Shown here: positions 49,816-57,655 of the stretch, in pieces
How the letters are laid out: every line of letters starts with the position of its first letter
How positions within the stretch are numbered: position 1 is the stretch's first letter
DNA from: Lactobacillus sp. Sy-1
GTDB lineage: Bacteria > Bacillota > Bacilli > Lactobacillales > Lactobacillaceae
DNA length: 64,000 nucleotides
Direction of reading: 5' to 3'
Assembly: GCF_019303535.1 (NCBI RefSeq)
Contig: NZ_JACCIU010000002.1
Location: 62,001-126,000, forward strand
Program-made: the position numbers and the translations under genes
The notes under the pieces: generated by a model
The model's input: the letters and a program-made list of their open reading frames with translations, nothing else
Databases searched by the model: none
Told to the model about the DNA's origin: nothing

Positions 49816-51603
49816 ATGAAAAAAAGAATCCTTCGTTCCAGCGTCTTAATTGGGTTAACCCTTTTAAGCATTAGCAGTGCTGTAAATGCAAAAGCTGATA
49901 AGACCAGTAAAAATAAAGCATTACTTGAAATTGATGCTGATCATAAATCAGATGCTGGTAGGTACTTCATTCAAGATTACCAAACTAACACCAGTGCAAA
50001 TACGACCCCAGAAACCAATGCTTCAATTGATTTGTTATCACAAATGAATAAGCTTTGGCAACCAGGTTCTGACTGGAACAATGGGAAACGCCTTAACACT
50101 AAGATTTTAGATGAAAACATTGATTTAGCAGATAAGATTGCTAAAACTAGAACTAAGGCTGAAGAAGATCAATCTTGGCTAGATGATAAAAATGATATGG
50201 ATTACTCAGTTCAAGAAGGACTAGGTAACCTTACTGATTACTTCAGAAAAGAAGCAAACATTACCGGTGGTTACACATCAGTTCCATCTGATGCTGAAAC
50301 TAAGGATTACGATACCAACTGGGATAAAGCTGAAGTAACTGGTGACACTAACTCTAGCTTAGGCAACGTTGTTAAACTTGCTGATACTTTGAAAGACGGT
50401 AACTACTCTTCCAGTAGTTCATCCAAGAAGTACTTTAAATATCCTCGACCATTTAGATGGGATGGTACTACCGTTACTAACGCGCAAGATAACGGTGTGA
50501 TTATTCCAACCCTAAAGCTATCAGCTAAGGCTGATCCAGTTAATGACTACGGGTTCCCAAGTGGTCACACTAACAGTTCATACTTAACTGCATACGCACT
50601 TGCATATGCTTATCCACAAAAATTCCAATCACTGTTAACCAGAGCCTCTGAAGTTGGAAACAACCGGATCGTTGCTGGTCGGCATTCACCCCTCGATGTT
50701 ATTGGTGGGCGGGTTCTTGGAACTGCGCTTGCAGCAGCAATCTTGAACGACCCAGCAAATGCCCAGCTAAAGGCAGACGCTTTCAAGCAAGCACAAAGTG
50801 TTTTGAAGGATTCTAAGGGGGATGACAATAGTTATGGTATGGATAATTCAAAGAAAAATTCCACCAAATACAACTACCGTTTAACTTATGGATTTTCAAA
50901 GATTGCTAATTCTAAGCATACCTACGTAGTACCTAAGGGTGCAGAAGTTCTTCTTGAAACCAGATTACCATACCTAAGTGCGACTCAAAGAAGAGCCGTT
51001 CTTGCAACTACTGAATTACCAACTGGCTACCCAATCCTAGATGATGGCGAAGGTTGGGGGCGTTTAAACCTTTACAACGCTGCAAATGGTTATGGTCAAT
51101 TAGTTTCTGACACCACTGTTAAGATGGATGCATCCAAGGGTGGCTTTAATGCCTCTGATACTTGGAGCAACGATATTACCGGGGTTGGAAAACTTACTAA
51201 GACTGGAACTGGTTCACTCCAATTAACTGGAAAGAACACCTACAAGGGTGGCGTTGCAGTTAAGGATGGTTCACTAGTGGCCGCAAGCAATGATGCACTT
51301 GGAACTGGTGACGTTGCAGTTAATGGTGGGAACCTTAAGCTTTCCGCAAAGAAGGTTACTGTGAAGGGCGCCTACAAGCAAAGTAGTAAGGGAACCACAT
51401 CACTTGCTAAGGACGGTCGCTTAGTAGTTAAGAAGGGTGCCACTTTAGGTGGAACCTTGAAACTAGATGGTGGTAAGTTTAAGAGCGGTGACAAGATCAT
51501 GAGTTACACTAGTCACAAGGGTAAGTTCAGTAAAGTAACTGGATTAAGCCACGGGCTTCACATTATTTACAATAACCACGACATTAGTATTGCAAAGAAG
51601 TAG
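49816..51603 (+). CDS. Secreted PAP2 acid phosphatase with autotransporter-like repeats
   Basis: A 595-residue exported enzyme. The signal peptide is followed by a PAP2/class A acid phosphatase domain with all three signature parts: Lys205...Arg-Pro 211-212, P-S-G-H at 248-251 and R284...His290-x3-Asp294. From about 440, V-G-K-L-T-K-T-G-T-G-S-L-Q-L-T-G, N-T-Y-K-G-G and D-G-S-L matches the autotransporter-associated beta-strand repeat known mainly from Gram-negative passengers. It would release phosphate from organic esters at the surface, with the repeat forming a beta-helix stalk (inference). The codon bias suggests high expression. Confidence 0.85.
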   Translation: MKKRILRSSVLIGLTLLSISSAVNAKADKTSKNKALLEIDADHKSDAGRYFIQDYQTNTSANTTPETNASIDLLSQMNKLWQPGSDWNNGKRLNTKILDENIDLADKIAKTRTKAEEDQSWLDDKNDMDYSVQEGLGNLTDYFRKEANITGGYTSVPSDAETKDYDTNWDKAEVTGDTNSSLGNVVKLADTLKDGNYSSSSSSKKYFKYPRPFRWDGTTVTNAQDNGVIIPTLKLSAKADPVNDYGFPSGHTNSSYLTAYALAYAYPQKFQSLLTRASEVGNNRIVAGRHSPLDVIGGRVLGTALAAAILNDPANAQLKADAFKQAQSVLKDSKGDDNSYGMDNSKKNSTKYNYRLTYGFSKIANSKHTYVVPKGAEVLLETRLPYLSATQRRAVLATTELPTGYPILDDGEGWGRLNLYNAANGYGQLVSDTTVKMDASKGGFNASDTWSNDITGVGKLTKTGTGSLQLTGKNTYKGGVAVKDGSLVAASNDALGTGDVAVNGGNLKLSAKKVTVKGAYKQSSKGTTSLAKDGRLVVKKGATLGGTLKLDGGKFKSGDKIMSYTSHKGKFSKVTGLSHGLHIIYNNHDISIAKK

Positions 51604-51633
51604 TAAGAATTAATAATAACGACATCAACTAAT

Positions 51634-51668
51634 AAAGGGACGTTCAAATTGATTTTGAACGTCCCTTT
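51634..51668. terminator. Bidirectional terminator, 15-bp stem
   Basis: AAAGGGACGTTCAAA pairs perfectly with TTTGAACGTCCCTTT. Confidence 0.9.
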
Positions 51669-51671
51669 ATT

Positions 51672-51905
51672 TTAACCAGGAATGCGATCGAAGTTAAATG
51701 TTCTTAATCCTTCTTCGTACCCCTTTAAATATGGCTCACTATGTTTGACCTTAAAAATCCGGTTAACGAGGTCCCGATTTTTGACCCCCGCTTTAAATAA
51801 CATTTGAGTGAGACTAACTTGATTGCCCTTTAAGTTGGCAATTGAGTCATCGATGGCTTGTCGATACCCGTTATTAAAATCGATTTCTAAAAAATTACTA
51901 TCCAA
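51672..51905 (-). CDS. Conserved hypothetical protein, 77 aa
   Basis: A soluble 77-residue protein: N-N-G-Y-R-Q-A-I-D-D-S-I-A-N-L-K-G-N near the start and L-K-G-Y-E-E-G-L-R-T-F-N-F-D at the end. The start is TTG, with AGAGGGGAATTGAT as an extended ribosome binding site. The function is unknown. It converges on the phosphatase gene at the shared terminator. Confidence 0.62.
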   Translation of the reverse strand: MDSNFLEIDFNNGYRQAIDDSIANLKGNQVSLTQMLFKAGVKNRDLVNRIFKVKHSEPYLKGYEEGLRTFNFDRIPG

Positions 51906-52079
51906 AATTAATCAATTCCCCTCTAAAAACATGCTTAATTATTATACCGCTAATTCCACTTTATTTGGTTCCAATTAGTAAATGCGTGAAACAATCTTGT
52001 AACCCTGTTTCACGTTGCCTATTATTATGAATTAGCTTAGAATATAAATAATAAGATGAAGCCAATTTGGAGGGATTAC

Positions 52080-52670
52080 ATGAGAAACGGTTTAAAGGAT
52101 TTAGCTGCTGACAAGCGGTACGATTTTGTTGGAAAGTTCACGAGGCTAGGGTATGCCGAAGCGTACAATGACGAAGCTGGTTATTACTACCAACCCACCA
52201 TTTTATTTCTAGATGTTCATGATGGTCAGGGGAACTTTGTTACTGATCACGTCTGGGTTCATTACACCGAACCATTCATTAAGTTGAATCAACTTGAGGA
52301 GGGTGATTTAGTGGGCTTCAATGCTGAGGTCCATTCCTATAAGAAAGGGGCCGGCATTAATAAGGTAACTGATTACGAACTAGTGGAAATTAAAGATGTG
52401 GTTCGCAAGAATAATAATGATCAATCCCGTCCAAAGGTGCCAAGTGAAAATAAGCCCCTTGTTGGCTACGTAATGGAACGCAATCGGGCCTTCTACGAAA
52501 AGGCACAACGAAACGTAGATGAAGAATACACTCAGGCCTATGATCAATGGCTCCATCCAGATGATTATAGTGATGCTACCTCCTACTCTGATGAAGACGA
52601 AGATGATTCCGGGCTTGATCCGGATTTATTGGCAAAGCTAAAACAATTTTCGGATGATAATTTAAAATAA
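52080..52670 (+). CDS. Hypothetical protein, OB-like N-terminal domain
   Basis: A 196-residue soluble protein. The first 100 residues (F-V-G-K-F-T-R-L-G-Y-A, T-I-L-F-L-D-V-H-D-G-Q-G, D-L-V-G-F-N-A-E-V) read as a five-strand barrel of the OB type, then a charged helix and an acidic tail (Y-S-D-E-D-E-D-D). That layout is seen in some single-strand DNA-binding or plasmid-encoded proteins, but I cannot assign a function. GGAGG lies 6 bases before the ATG at 52080. Confidence 0.65.
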   Translation: MRNGLKDLAADKRYDFVGKFTRLGYAEAYNDEAGYYYQPTILFLDVHDGQGNFVTDHVWVHYTEPFIKLNQLEEGDLVGFNAEVHSYKKGAGINKVTDYELVEIKDVVRKNNNDQSRPKVPSENKPLVGYVMERNRAFYEKAQRNVDEEYTQAYDQWLHPDDYSDATSYSDEDEDDSGLDPDLLAKLKQFSDDNLK

Positions 52671-52685
52671 TTGTGATGATAATAA

Positions 52686-52726
52686 AAAATGAGCCCCTCC
52701 ACTGACTGGAAGGACTCACTTTTTAT
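52686..52726. terminator. Terminator between converging genes
   Basis: AATGAG-CC-TCCA pairs with TGGA-GG-CTCA with internal mismatches, then T5. Confidence 0.7.
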
Positions 52727-53910
52727 TTTGTTTTGGGTTTTTTAACTAGTTGAAAACTAAAGATGATAACCATTAGAATGGCAATTAAAATACTGAATAG
52801 CCCAATTCCTGGTTGTGCTCCAGATACTGGAGAAATTTGGTTTAAAAAGCCCATTACAATTGGTGAAATGGCAGTTCCAACGTTACAGCCAACTAATAAA
52901 ATTGAATTGGCAAGGGCGTTGGAATTTTTAGGAGCGACCGTATCCATTAGGTTAAAAACGTACGTTCCAGCAAGCGGGTATGCACCACCAATAATGACAA
53001 CTCCAATCGTTAGGATAACTAAGTTAGGTGCAAAATTCATAATTGAAAGGCCGATTGTGAATACTAACAGTCCCAATGGGAGAACAAATCGCCGAAAAAT
53101 TTTGAAGAACTGACCGAATAAAAAGCCCATTAACATACTTGCAATCGTAAAAATGGTAATTACGAAACTAGCATCAGTAGCACTCCCTAGTTTACCATTG
53201 ACCACGATGGTGGGGGTCATAACACTAACGGTGGCTAGTCCCATTGTCATCACGGCACAGAAGACCCCGGCCAAGATTACGGCAAAGTTAACCTGCGCGT
53301 GAGTTTGGTTACCATCTTGATCAACCGTTTCAGTGGATTTGATATCTGGAACGACCTTCCAAAAAATTACCAGGATTACTAGAATAAAGAAGTAAGATAA
53401 AAATGATACCTGCCAACTAATGTTGAGTAGTTGGCCCACTAAAATGTTTACAATACATAGCCCGATGGTTTCAAATGAATTCCGATTGCCCAGCATTTGG
53501 GCCTGATCATCGCCACCATAAAAGATATTAATAATCGTAATGGCTAGCGAATTAATTAACCCAATCCCGATTCCAAAGATAATTCTAGAGCCTAAGATGA
53601 ACCAGAGGTTAGGCACAAACGCTGGAACGACTCCTGAGATTCCCATTAGTAGAATTCCTAAACCAATCATTTGTTTGATACCAAACCGCTTTGCCAGCGG
53701 GGCGGACATTAGTAAAACGATAAATGCCGGAATTTGCTGAATGGTTGCGACCATGTTCACCAGTGTTGGTGAATAATCAGAAAATGTTTTTTGCATTGCT
53801 GGAAGGGCGGGCGAAATTGCCGTTCCAGTGGTGATGACTAGTGAAACCGCTAAAATTGAGAAACGGTGGAACCATGTTTTAGCGTTCCAATCATTGTTAT
53901 TGGTAGCCAT
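52723..53910 (-). CDS. MFS transporter, 12 helices
   Basis: A 395-residue major facilitator permease. The motif A-K-R-F-G-I-K-Q-M-I-G follows helix 2 and G-S-R-I-I-F-G-I-G-I-G helix 4. The sequence resembles drug or cyanate/nitrate-type exporters of the DHA1/CP group; the substrate is unknown. GGAG lies 8 bases before the ATG at 53910. It is a single gene with no regulator alongside. Confidence 0.83.
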   Translation of the reverse strand: MATNNNDWNAKTWFHRFSILAVSLVITTGTAISPALPAMQKTFSDYSPTLVNMVATIQQIPAFIVLLMSAPLAKRFGIKQMIGLGILLMGISGVVPAFVPNLWFILGSRIIFGIGIGLINSLAITIINIFYGGDDQAQMLGNRNSFETIGLCIVNILVGQLLNISWQVSFLSYFFILVILVIFWKVVPDIKSTETVDQDGNQTHAQVNFAVILAGVFCAVMTMGLATVSVMTPTIVVNGKLGSATDASFVITIFTIASMLMGFLFGQFFKIFRRFVLPLGLLVFTIGLSIMNFAPNLVILTIGVVIIGGAYPLAGTYVFNLMDTVAPKNSNALANSILLVGCNVGTAISPIVMGFLNQISPVSGAQPGIGLFSILIAILMVIIFSFQLVKKPKTK

Positions 53911-54061
53911 ACTATTCACTCCAATCAGATAAACTTATTTTATATTTTTTATTATAGCACTTTTTTGGCAAAAGAAAACGCTTTCATTTAATCTATCCCA
54001 TTTTCGAATTGCCAGCATGCTATAATAAATTTAAATTTAGTGGTTGGTTGGAGGTGCAATT

Positions 54062-54832
54062 TTGCAGGATACAGAACAGAATCAGATTGCTAATTTCTGT
54101 TGTCGACTGGGGCGGACACTTATTGAAAGTGGTGCTGAAATAAACCGGGTCGAAACAACGGTGGAATTTATTGGTCATAAGGCTGGGTTGCATGATTTAA
54201 GTTGTTATGCCGAATTAGGGGTTATTTTCGTTTACTACCAGGGTGGAATTAAAAATCAGATTATGAAGGTCAAGGGTCATGATTTTAATTTTCAAAAGGT
54301 TGATGAAATCAATAACCTATCCAGGCAGTTTGTTGATAACAAAATCACATATGAATATTTACAGACTGAGTATTCACGGATTAGGGATAAGGTAATTGAC
54401 TTTTCGCTTCGTAAGAAAATTTTTGCGGCTGGATTAGTATCGGTTGCGCCCCTATTATTATTCCATACGAATTGGTTGAACTTAGCATTTTCCTTTTTTG
54501 TGGGAATTTTAGGGTACTTAGCAACTCGCTTTATGACTGGCAAGTTACGAACTCCGTACCTAAACGTTGCAGTTGGTGGATTTGTAATCGGCCTTTTGGC
54601 AATTACCATTCAGTTGTTGGTTAAGGGAACGGATGATGACATGATTATTTTTAGTTCACTAATGCCGATCGTTCCCGGGATTGCCCTTACCAATTCATTT
54701 AGAGAAATTATGGCTAAAAATATCTTATCTGGATTAATTCTGGGGATGGACGCTACGATGGTTGCAGTTTCAATCAGTGGTGGCGTAATTATTGGAAAAC
54801 TATTAATTCAAATTATGATTGGTGGGTTTTAA
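54062..54832 (+). CDS. ThrE-type threonine/serine exporter, large subunit
   Basis: A 256-residue protein of the ThrE/DUF1212 (YjjP-like) type: a soluble N-terminal part (R-L-G-R-T-L-I-E-S-G-A-E-I-N-R-V-E) and five membrane helices (R-T-P-Y-L-N-V-A-V-G-G-F between them). With the next gene it forms a split ThrE exporter of threonine, serine or related amino acids. The start is TTG at 54062 with GGAGG 7 bases upstream. The two genes are 2 bases apart. Confidence 0.85.
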   Translation: MQDTEQNQIANFCCRLGRTLIESGAEINRVETTVEFIGHKAGLHDLSCYAELGVIFVYYQGGIKNQIMKVKGHDFNFQKVDEINNLSRQFVDNKITYEYLQTEYSRIRDKVIDFSLRKKIFAAGLVSVAPLLLFHTNWLNLAFSFFVGILGYLATRFMTGKLRTPYLNVAVGGFVIGLLAITIQLLVKGTDDDMIIFSSLMPIVPGIALTNSFREIMAKNILSGLILGMDATMVAVSISGGVIIGKLLIQIMIGGF

Positions 54833-54834
54833 AA

Positions 54835-55296
54835 ATGGTGATTAGCGTCGAATTTTTGTTTGCATTTTTATCAACGTGGGGGTTTGGTGTAATTACCAAC
54901 GTACCGAAGCGGACCCTAGTTGCATCTGGAATTGTTGGTGCAATGGCTTGGATTGCGTATATTCTAGCAACTAATTTTGGAGCGAACGTAATCGTTTCCA
55001 ACCTGTTACCAGGAATTGTGGTCGGCCTGTTTGCTAATGTTGAATCAATGATTGTAAAAACGCCGGTTAATTTAATTTTTGTACCAGCGGTAATTTCATT
55101 AGTCCCGGGGGCGTTATTCTATAAAAGTATGGAACAAATTACTTTGGGATTAAACCGCCTTGGGATGCAGGGGCTTTTGAAGACGCTTTTGATTGCGATC
55201 TCTTTAGGAATTGGCTTTATTATTGGAGAGGTGATTTTTAAACTTTTGAAACCCCGAATTAGAAAGTTGATTTTATTTACAATAAAAAATAAGTAA
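54835..55296 (+). CDS. ThrE-type threonine/serine exporter, small subunit
   Basis: A 153-residue protein of the ThrE_2/DUF3815 (YjjB-like) type with four to five helices: F-G-V-I-T-N-V-P-K-R, N-L-L-P-G-I-V-V-G and V-I-S-L-V-P-G-A-L-F-Y are typical. It pairs with the upstream large subunit. The ATG follows the previous stop by 2 bases, and the TGGTGGG-type site lies in the previous gene's end. Confidence 0.85.
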   Translation: MVISVEFLFAFLSTWGFGVITNVPKRTLVASGIVGAMAWIAYILATNFGANVIVSNLLPGIVVGLFANVESMIVKTPVNLIFVPAVISLVPGALFYKSMEQITLGLNRLGMQGLLKTLLIAISLGIGFIIGEVIFKLLKPRIRKLILFTIKNK

Positions 55297-55378
55297 TTTA
55301 AAATTAATTATAAATTACATTAGTTTTAGATTAAAATTATCATTTACTTTTAATCAAAAGAATTATATAATAGTAACT

Positions 55379-55535
55379 GGTTAAATAATTAATAACTTAA
55401 ACAATTGAACTCCTTTAATGACTAGTAAATATAATTTCTATTGTTATTACATAATTATTTAATCTAAACAGGTACATCATTAATTTTCCTCGAATAACCC
55501 TGCTATTCATTCTGAATAGCGGGGTTATTATTTTT
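55379..55535 (+). ncRNA. Candidate short RNA or leader with own promoter and terminator
   Basis: TTTACT (55344-55349), 17 bases, TATAAT (55367-55372) is followed about 120 bases later by a terminator whose AATAACCC-GCTATTCA arm is inverted at 55513-55529, ending in T5. Between them the only frame is M-T-S-K-Y-N-F-Y-C-Y-Y-I-I-I, without a ribosome binding site. It could be an independent RNA or the first of two tandem leaders before oppA. Confidence 0.5.
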
Positions 55536-55561
55536 AGATTAAATTTATTTTAAAAAATTAA

Positions 55562-55590
55562 TTGACTTTTAATTTAATTTCAAATAGAAT
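55562..55590 (+). promoter_or_regulatory. Promoter of the Cys-leader/oppA unit
   Basis: TTGACT (55562-55567), 17 bases, TAGAAT (55585-55590). Confidence 0.75.
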
Positions 55591-55632
55591 AACTTTAATC
55601 AATCAAATCGAATGGAAAGGAGTTACCCAATC

Positions 55633-55719
55633 ATGACTAATTTATTCTCATCAATGTGTACATGTTGTCAAACAAACGTTAGCACGAATGTGGTAGCTCT
55701 TTTAAGCTTCGGTCAGTAG
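55633..55719 (+). CDS. Cys-rich leader peptide (28 aa)
   Basis: AAAGGAG lies 10 bases before the ATG. The peptide reads M-T-N-L-F-S-S-M-C-T-C-C-Q-T-N-V, then S-T-N-V-V-A-L-L-S-F-G-Q. Three Cys codons in four (positions 9-12) make a natural stall site when cysteinyl-tRNA is short. A stable hairpin spans the stop codon, and a terminator follows. I infer Cys-responsive attenuation of the peptide-binding protein gene at 55853. Confidence 0.65.
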   Translation: MTNLFSSMCTCCQTNVSTNVVALLSFGQ

Positions 55720-55756
55720 CTGTTTGATAACTAGTATCAATTACTGATCGACATTA

Positions 55757-55814
55757 AAAGGCCGCTCACCCGGGCTAATGTTTTTACATTAGCTTTGGGG
55801 GAGCGGTCTTTTTT
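55757..55814 (+). terminator. Attenuator/terminator before oppA (55853)
   Basis: A long stem (AAAGGCCGCTC, CCC and GCTAATG against CATTAGC, GGG and GAGCGGTCTTT) ends in T6, 38 bases before the ATG. Confidence 0.82.
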
Positions 55815-55852
55815 ATTTTAAATTTGATTAATATAATTTATGAGGTGGAAAC

Positions 55853-57490
55853 ATGAAGAAGTTACTCGCTGTATCAACAATATCAATATTAGCTGGATTA
55901 ACCCTGGCGGCCTGTGGTAATCAAAGCACGAACCAAGAATCAAAGAAGCGCCAAACGCTTAACTTAGCTGCAGCATCACCATTATCAACGATTGATATTT
56001 CAAAATCAACGGGATACGGTTCAACTGGAAACGTATTTGAAAGTTTTTATCGGCTTGGTAAAAACGGAGCGACTGACCCGGCACTGGCAAAGAGTGGCTC
56101 CAGTAGTAAGGATGGGAAAACGTGGACGTTTAAGTTACGGGATGCTAAGTGGAGTGATGGAAGTCCAATTACTGCTGCGGACTTTGTTTACTCATGGCGG
56201 AGAACGGTGAATCCTAAAACTAAGGCCCAGTATGCATATTTATTTAATAGCGTGGTGAATGGGAAGCAGATTAACGAAGGCAAGTTGTCACCAAATAAGC
56301 TTGGAATTAAAGCATTGGACAAACATACGGTACAAATTTCACTGGTTAAACCGGTCGCATACTTCAAAACTTTAATGGCGTACCCACTATTCGGACCGCA
56401 GAGTAAAAAAGTGGTTGATAAGTATGGCGATAAGTACGGAACTAAGTCTCAATACATGGTTTATTCCGGTCCATTTAAAATTATCAATTGGAACGGAACG
56501 GGGAATACCTGGGCTTACGTGAAGAATGACAATTACTATGATAGCAAGGATGTTAAGCTTAAGCGCATTAATTACAATGTGATTCAAAGTCCATCCACTA
56601 GTTTGAACTTATACAATCAGGGGAAGCTAGACATCACTTCGTTGTCGACTGAACAACTTAAGAACTACCAAAAGAGTCCTGATTTAAAGGACTACTCATA
56701 TTCAATGACCACTTATCTTAGATATAACTTTGCCGATTCGAACGCTGAAAACAAAAAGGTGATTAATAATATTAACATCAGAAAGGCAATTTCACTTTCA
56801 ATCGACCGTTCGCTACTTTCTAAGAAGGTGCTTGGCTTTAAGTCAGCCGTGACGACTGGATTTGTTCCCCATGGCCTAGCGAATGATCCCAAAACGGGGC
56901 AGGACTTTGCTGATCAACAATCGGTTGATAACACCCTAAACTATAACCAAAAGTTAGCGAAACAACTATGGGCTAAGGGCTTAAAGGAAGTTGGGACCAA
57001 CAAGGTTTCGTTAACAATCTTGGCAAGTAACGACGATCCTAATAGTGGGGTGGTTACGCAGTACTTGAAGGGACAATTAGAATCAGTATTGAAAGGCTTT
57101 ACGCTGAACATTAGAAGTGTGCCTGGCCAAATTGCTAGCCAACAAAGTCAAAAGGGAGAATTTGACATTAGCCTGGCTGCTTGGGGTGGTGATTTTAAGG
57201 ATCCAATTACGTTCCTTCAAATTCCACAAGCAAATACGCCATACAACTATGGGAAGTACAACAACACTAAGTACGATAATTTAATTGACCGTGCTGAAAA
57301 TAAAGATGCCAATAACCCTGAAAAACGTTGGCAAGATTTGATTGGGGCTAGTATGGAATTGAACCGGGATCAGGGAATTTCACCACTATTCCAAAATGAA
57401 ACCTACTACCTTCAAAAAGCTAGTGTGAAGAACATTATCCATAATACTGCTGGACCACAGTGGAGTTACAAATATACCTATATTAAATAG
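55853..57490 (+). CDS. oppA: Peptide ABC transporter substrate-binding lipoprotein
   Basis: An OppA-family receptor of 545 residues. Lipobox L-A-A-C with Cys21. Motifs: W-T-F-K-L-R-D-A-K-W-S-D-G-S-P, F-V-Y-S-W-R-R-T-V-N-P, N-I-R-K-A-I-S-L-S-I-D-R. It is a paralogue of 24243 and 59610 (same ending pattern N-P-E-K-R-W-Q-D-L). GAGGTGG lies before the ATG. Its Cys-rich leader suggests a role in fetching sulfur-containing peptides or cystine-type compounds (inference). No permease genes are nearby. Confidence 0.9.
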   Translation: MKKLLAVSTISILAGLTLAACGNQSTNQESKKRQTLNLAAASPLSTIDISKSTGYGSTGNVFESFYRLGKNGATDPALAKSGSSSKDGKTWTFKLRDAKWSDGSPITAADFVYSWRRTVNPKTKAQYAYLFNSVVNGKQINEGKLSPNKLGIKALDKHTVQISLVKPVAYFKTLMAYPLFGPQSKKVVDKYGDKYGTKSQYMVYSGPFKIINWNGTGNTWAYVKNDNYYDSKDVKLKRINYNVIQSPSTSLNLYNQGKLDITSLSTEQLKNYQKSPDLKDYSYSMTTYLRYNFADSNAENKKVINNINIRKAISLSIDRSLLSKKVLGFKSAVTTGFVPHGLANDPKTGQDFADQQSVDNTLNYNQKLAKQLWAKGLKEVGTNKVSLTILASNDDPNSGVVTQYLKGQLESVLKGFTLNIRSVPGQIASQQSQKGEFDISLAAWGGDFKDPITFLQIPQANTPYNYGKYNNTKYDNLIDRAENKDANNPEKRWQDLIGASMELNRDQGISPLFQNETYYLQKASVKNIIHNTAGPQWSYKYTYIK

Positions 57491-57493
57491 TAG

Positions 57494-57528
57494 AAAACGG
57501 GTGTCAATCTATTGGCGCCCGTTTTTTT
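57494..57528 (+). terminator. Terminator
   Basis: AAACGGGTG-CAA pairs with TTG-CGCCCGTTT, then T4. Confidence 0.82.
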
Positions 57529-57556
57529 GATGCTTTTATGCCACCATTTTATGAAT

Positions 57557-57576
57557 ACCGTGGCATATGCCACGGT
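57557..57576. promoter_or_regulatory. Perfect 20-bp palindrome, candidate operator
   Basis: ACCGTGGCATATGCCACGGT is fully self-complementary and much more GC-rich than its surroundings. It lies about 80 bases before the multidrug MFS gene, so a TetR-like repressor site is plausible. No such regulator is encoded next to it. Confidence 0.6.
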
Positions 57577-57655
57577 TAGGAAACAATCGACCATTTTATT
57601 TTGGATTGTGGTTTTCTATAATTACTAAAAAGAAATGTTTAATGGGAGGTTTAGG

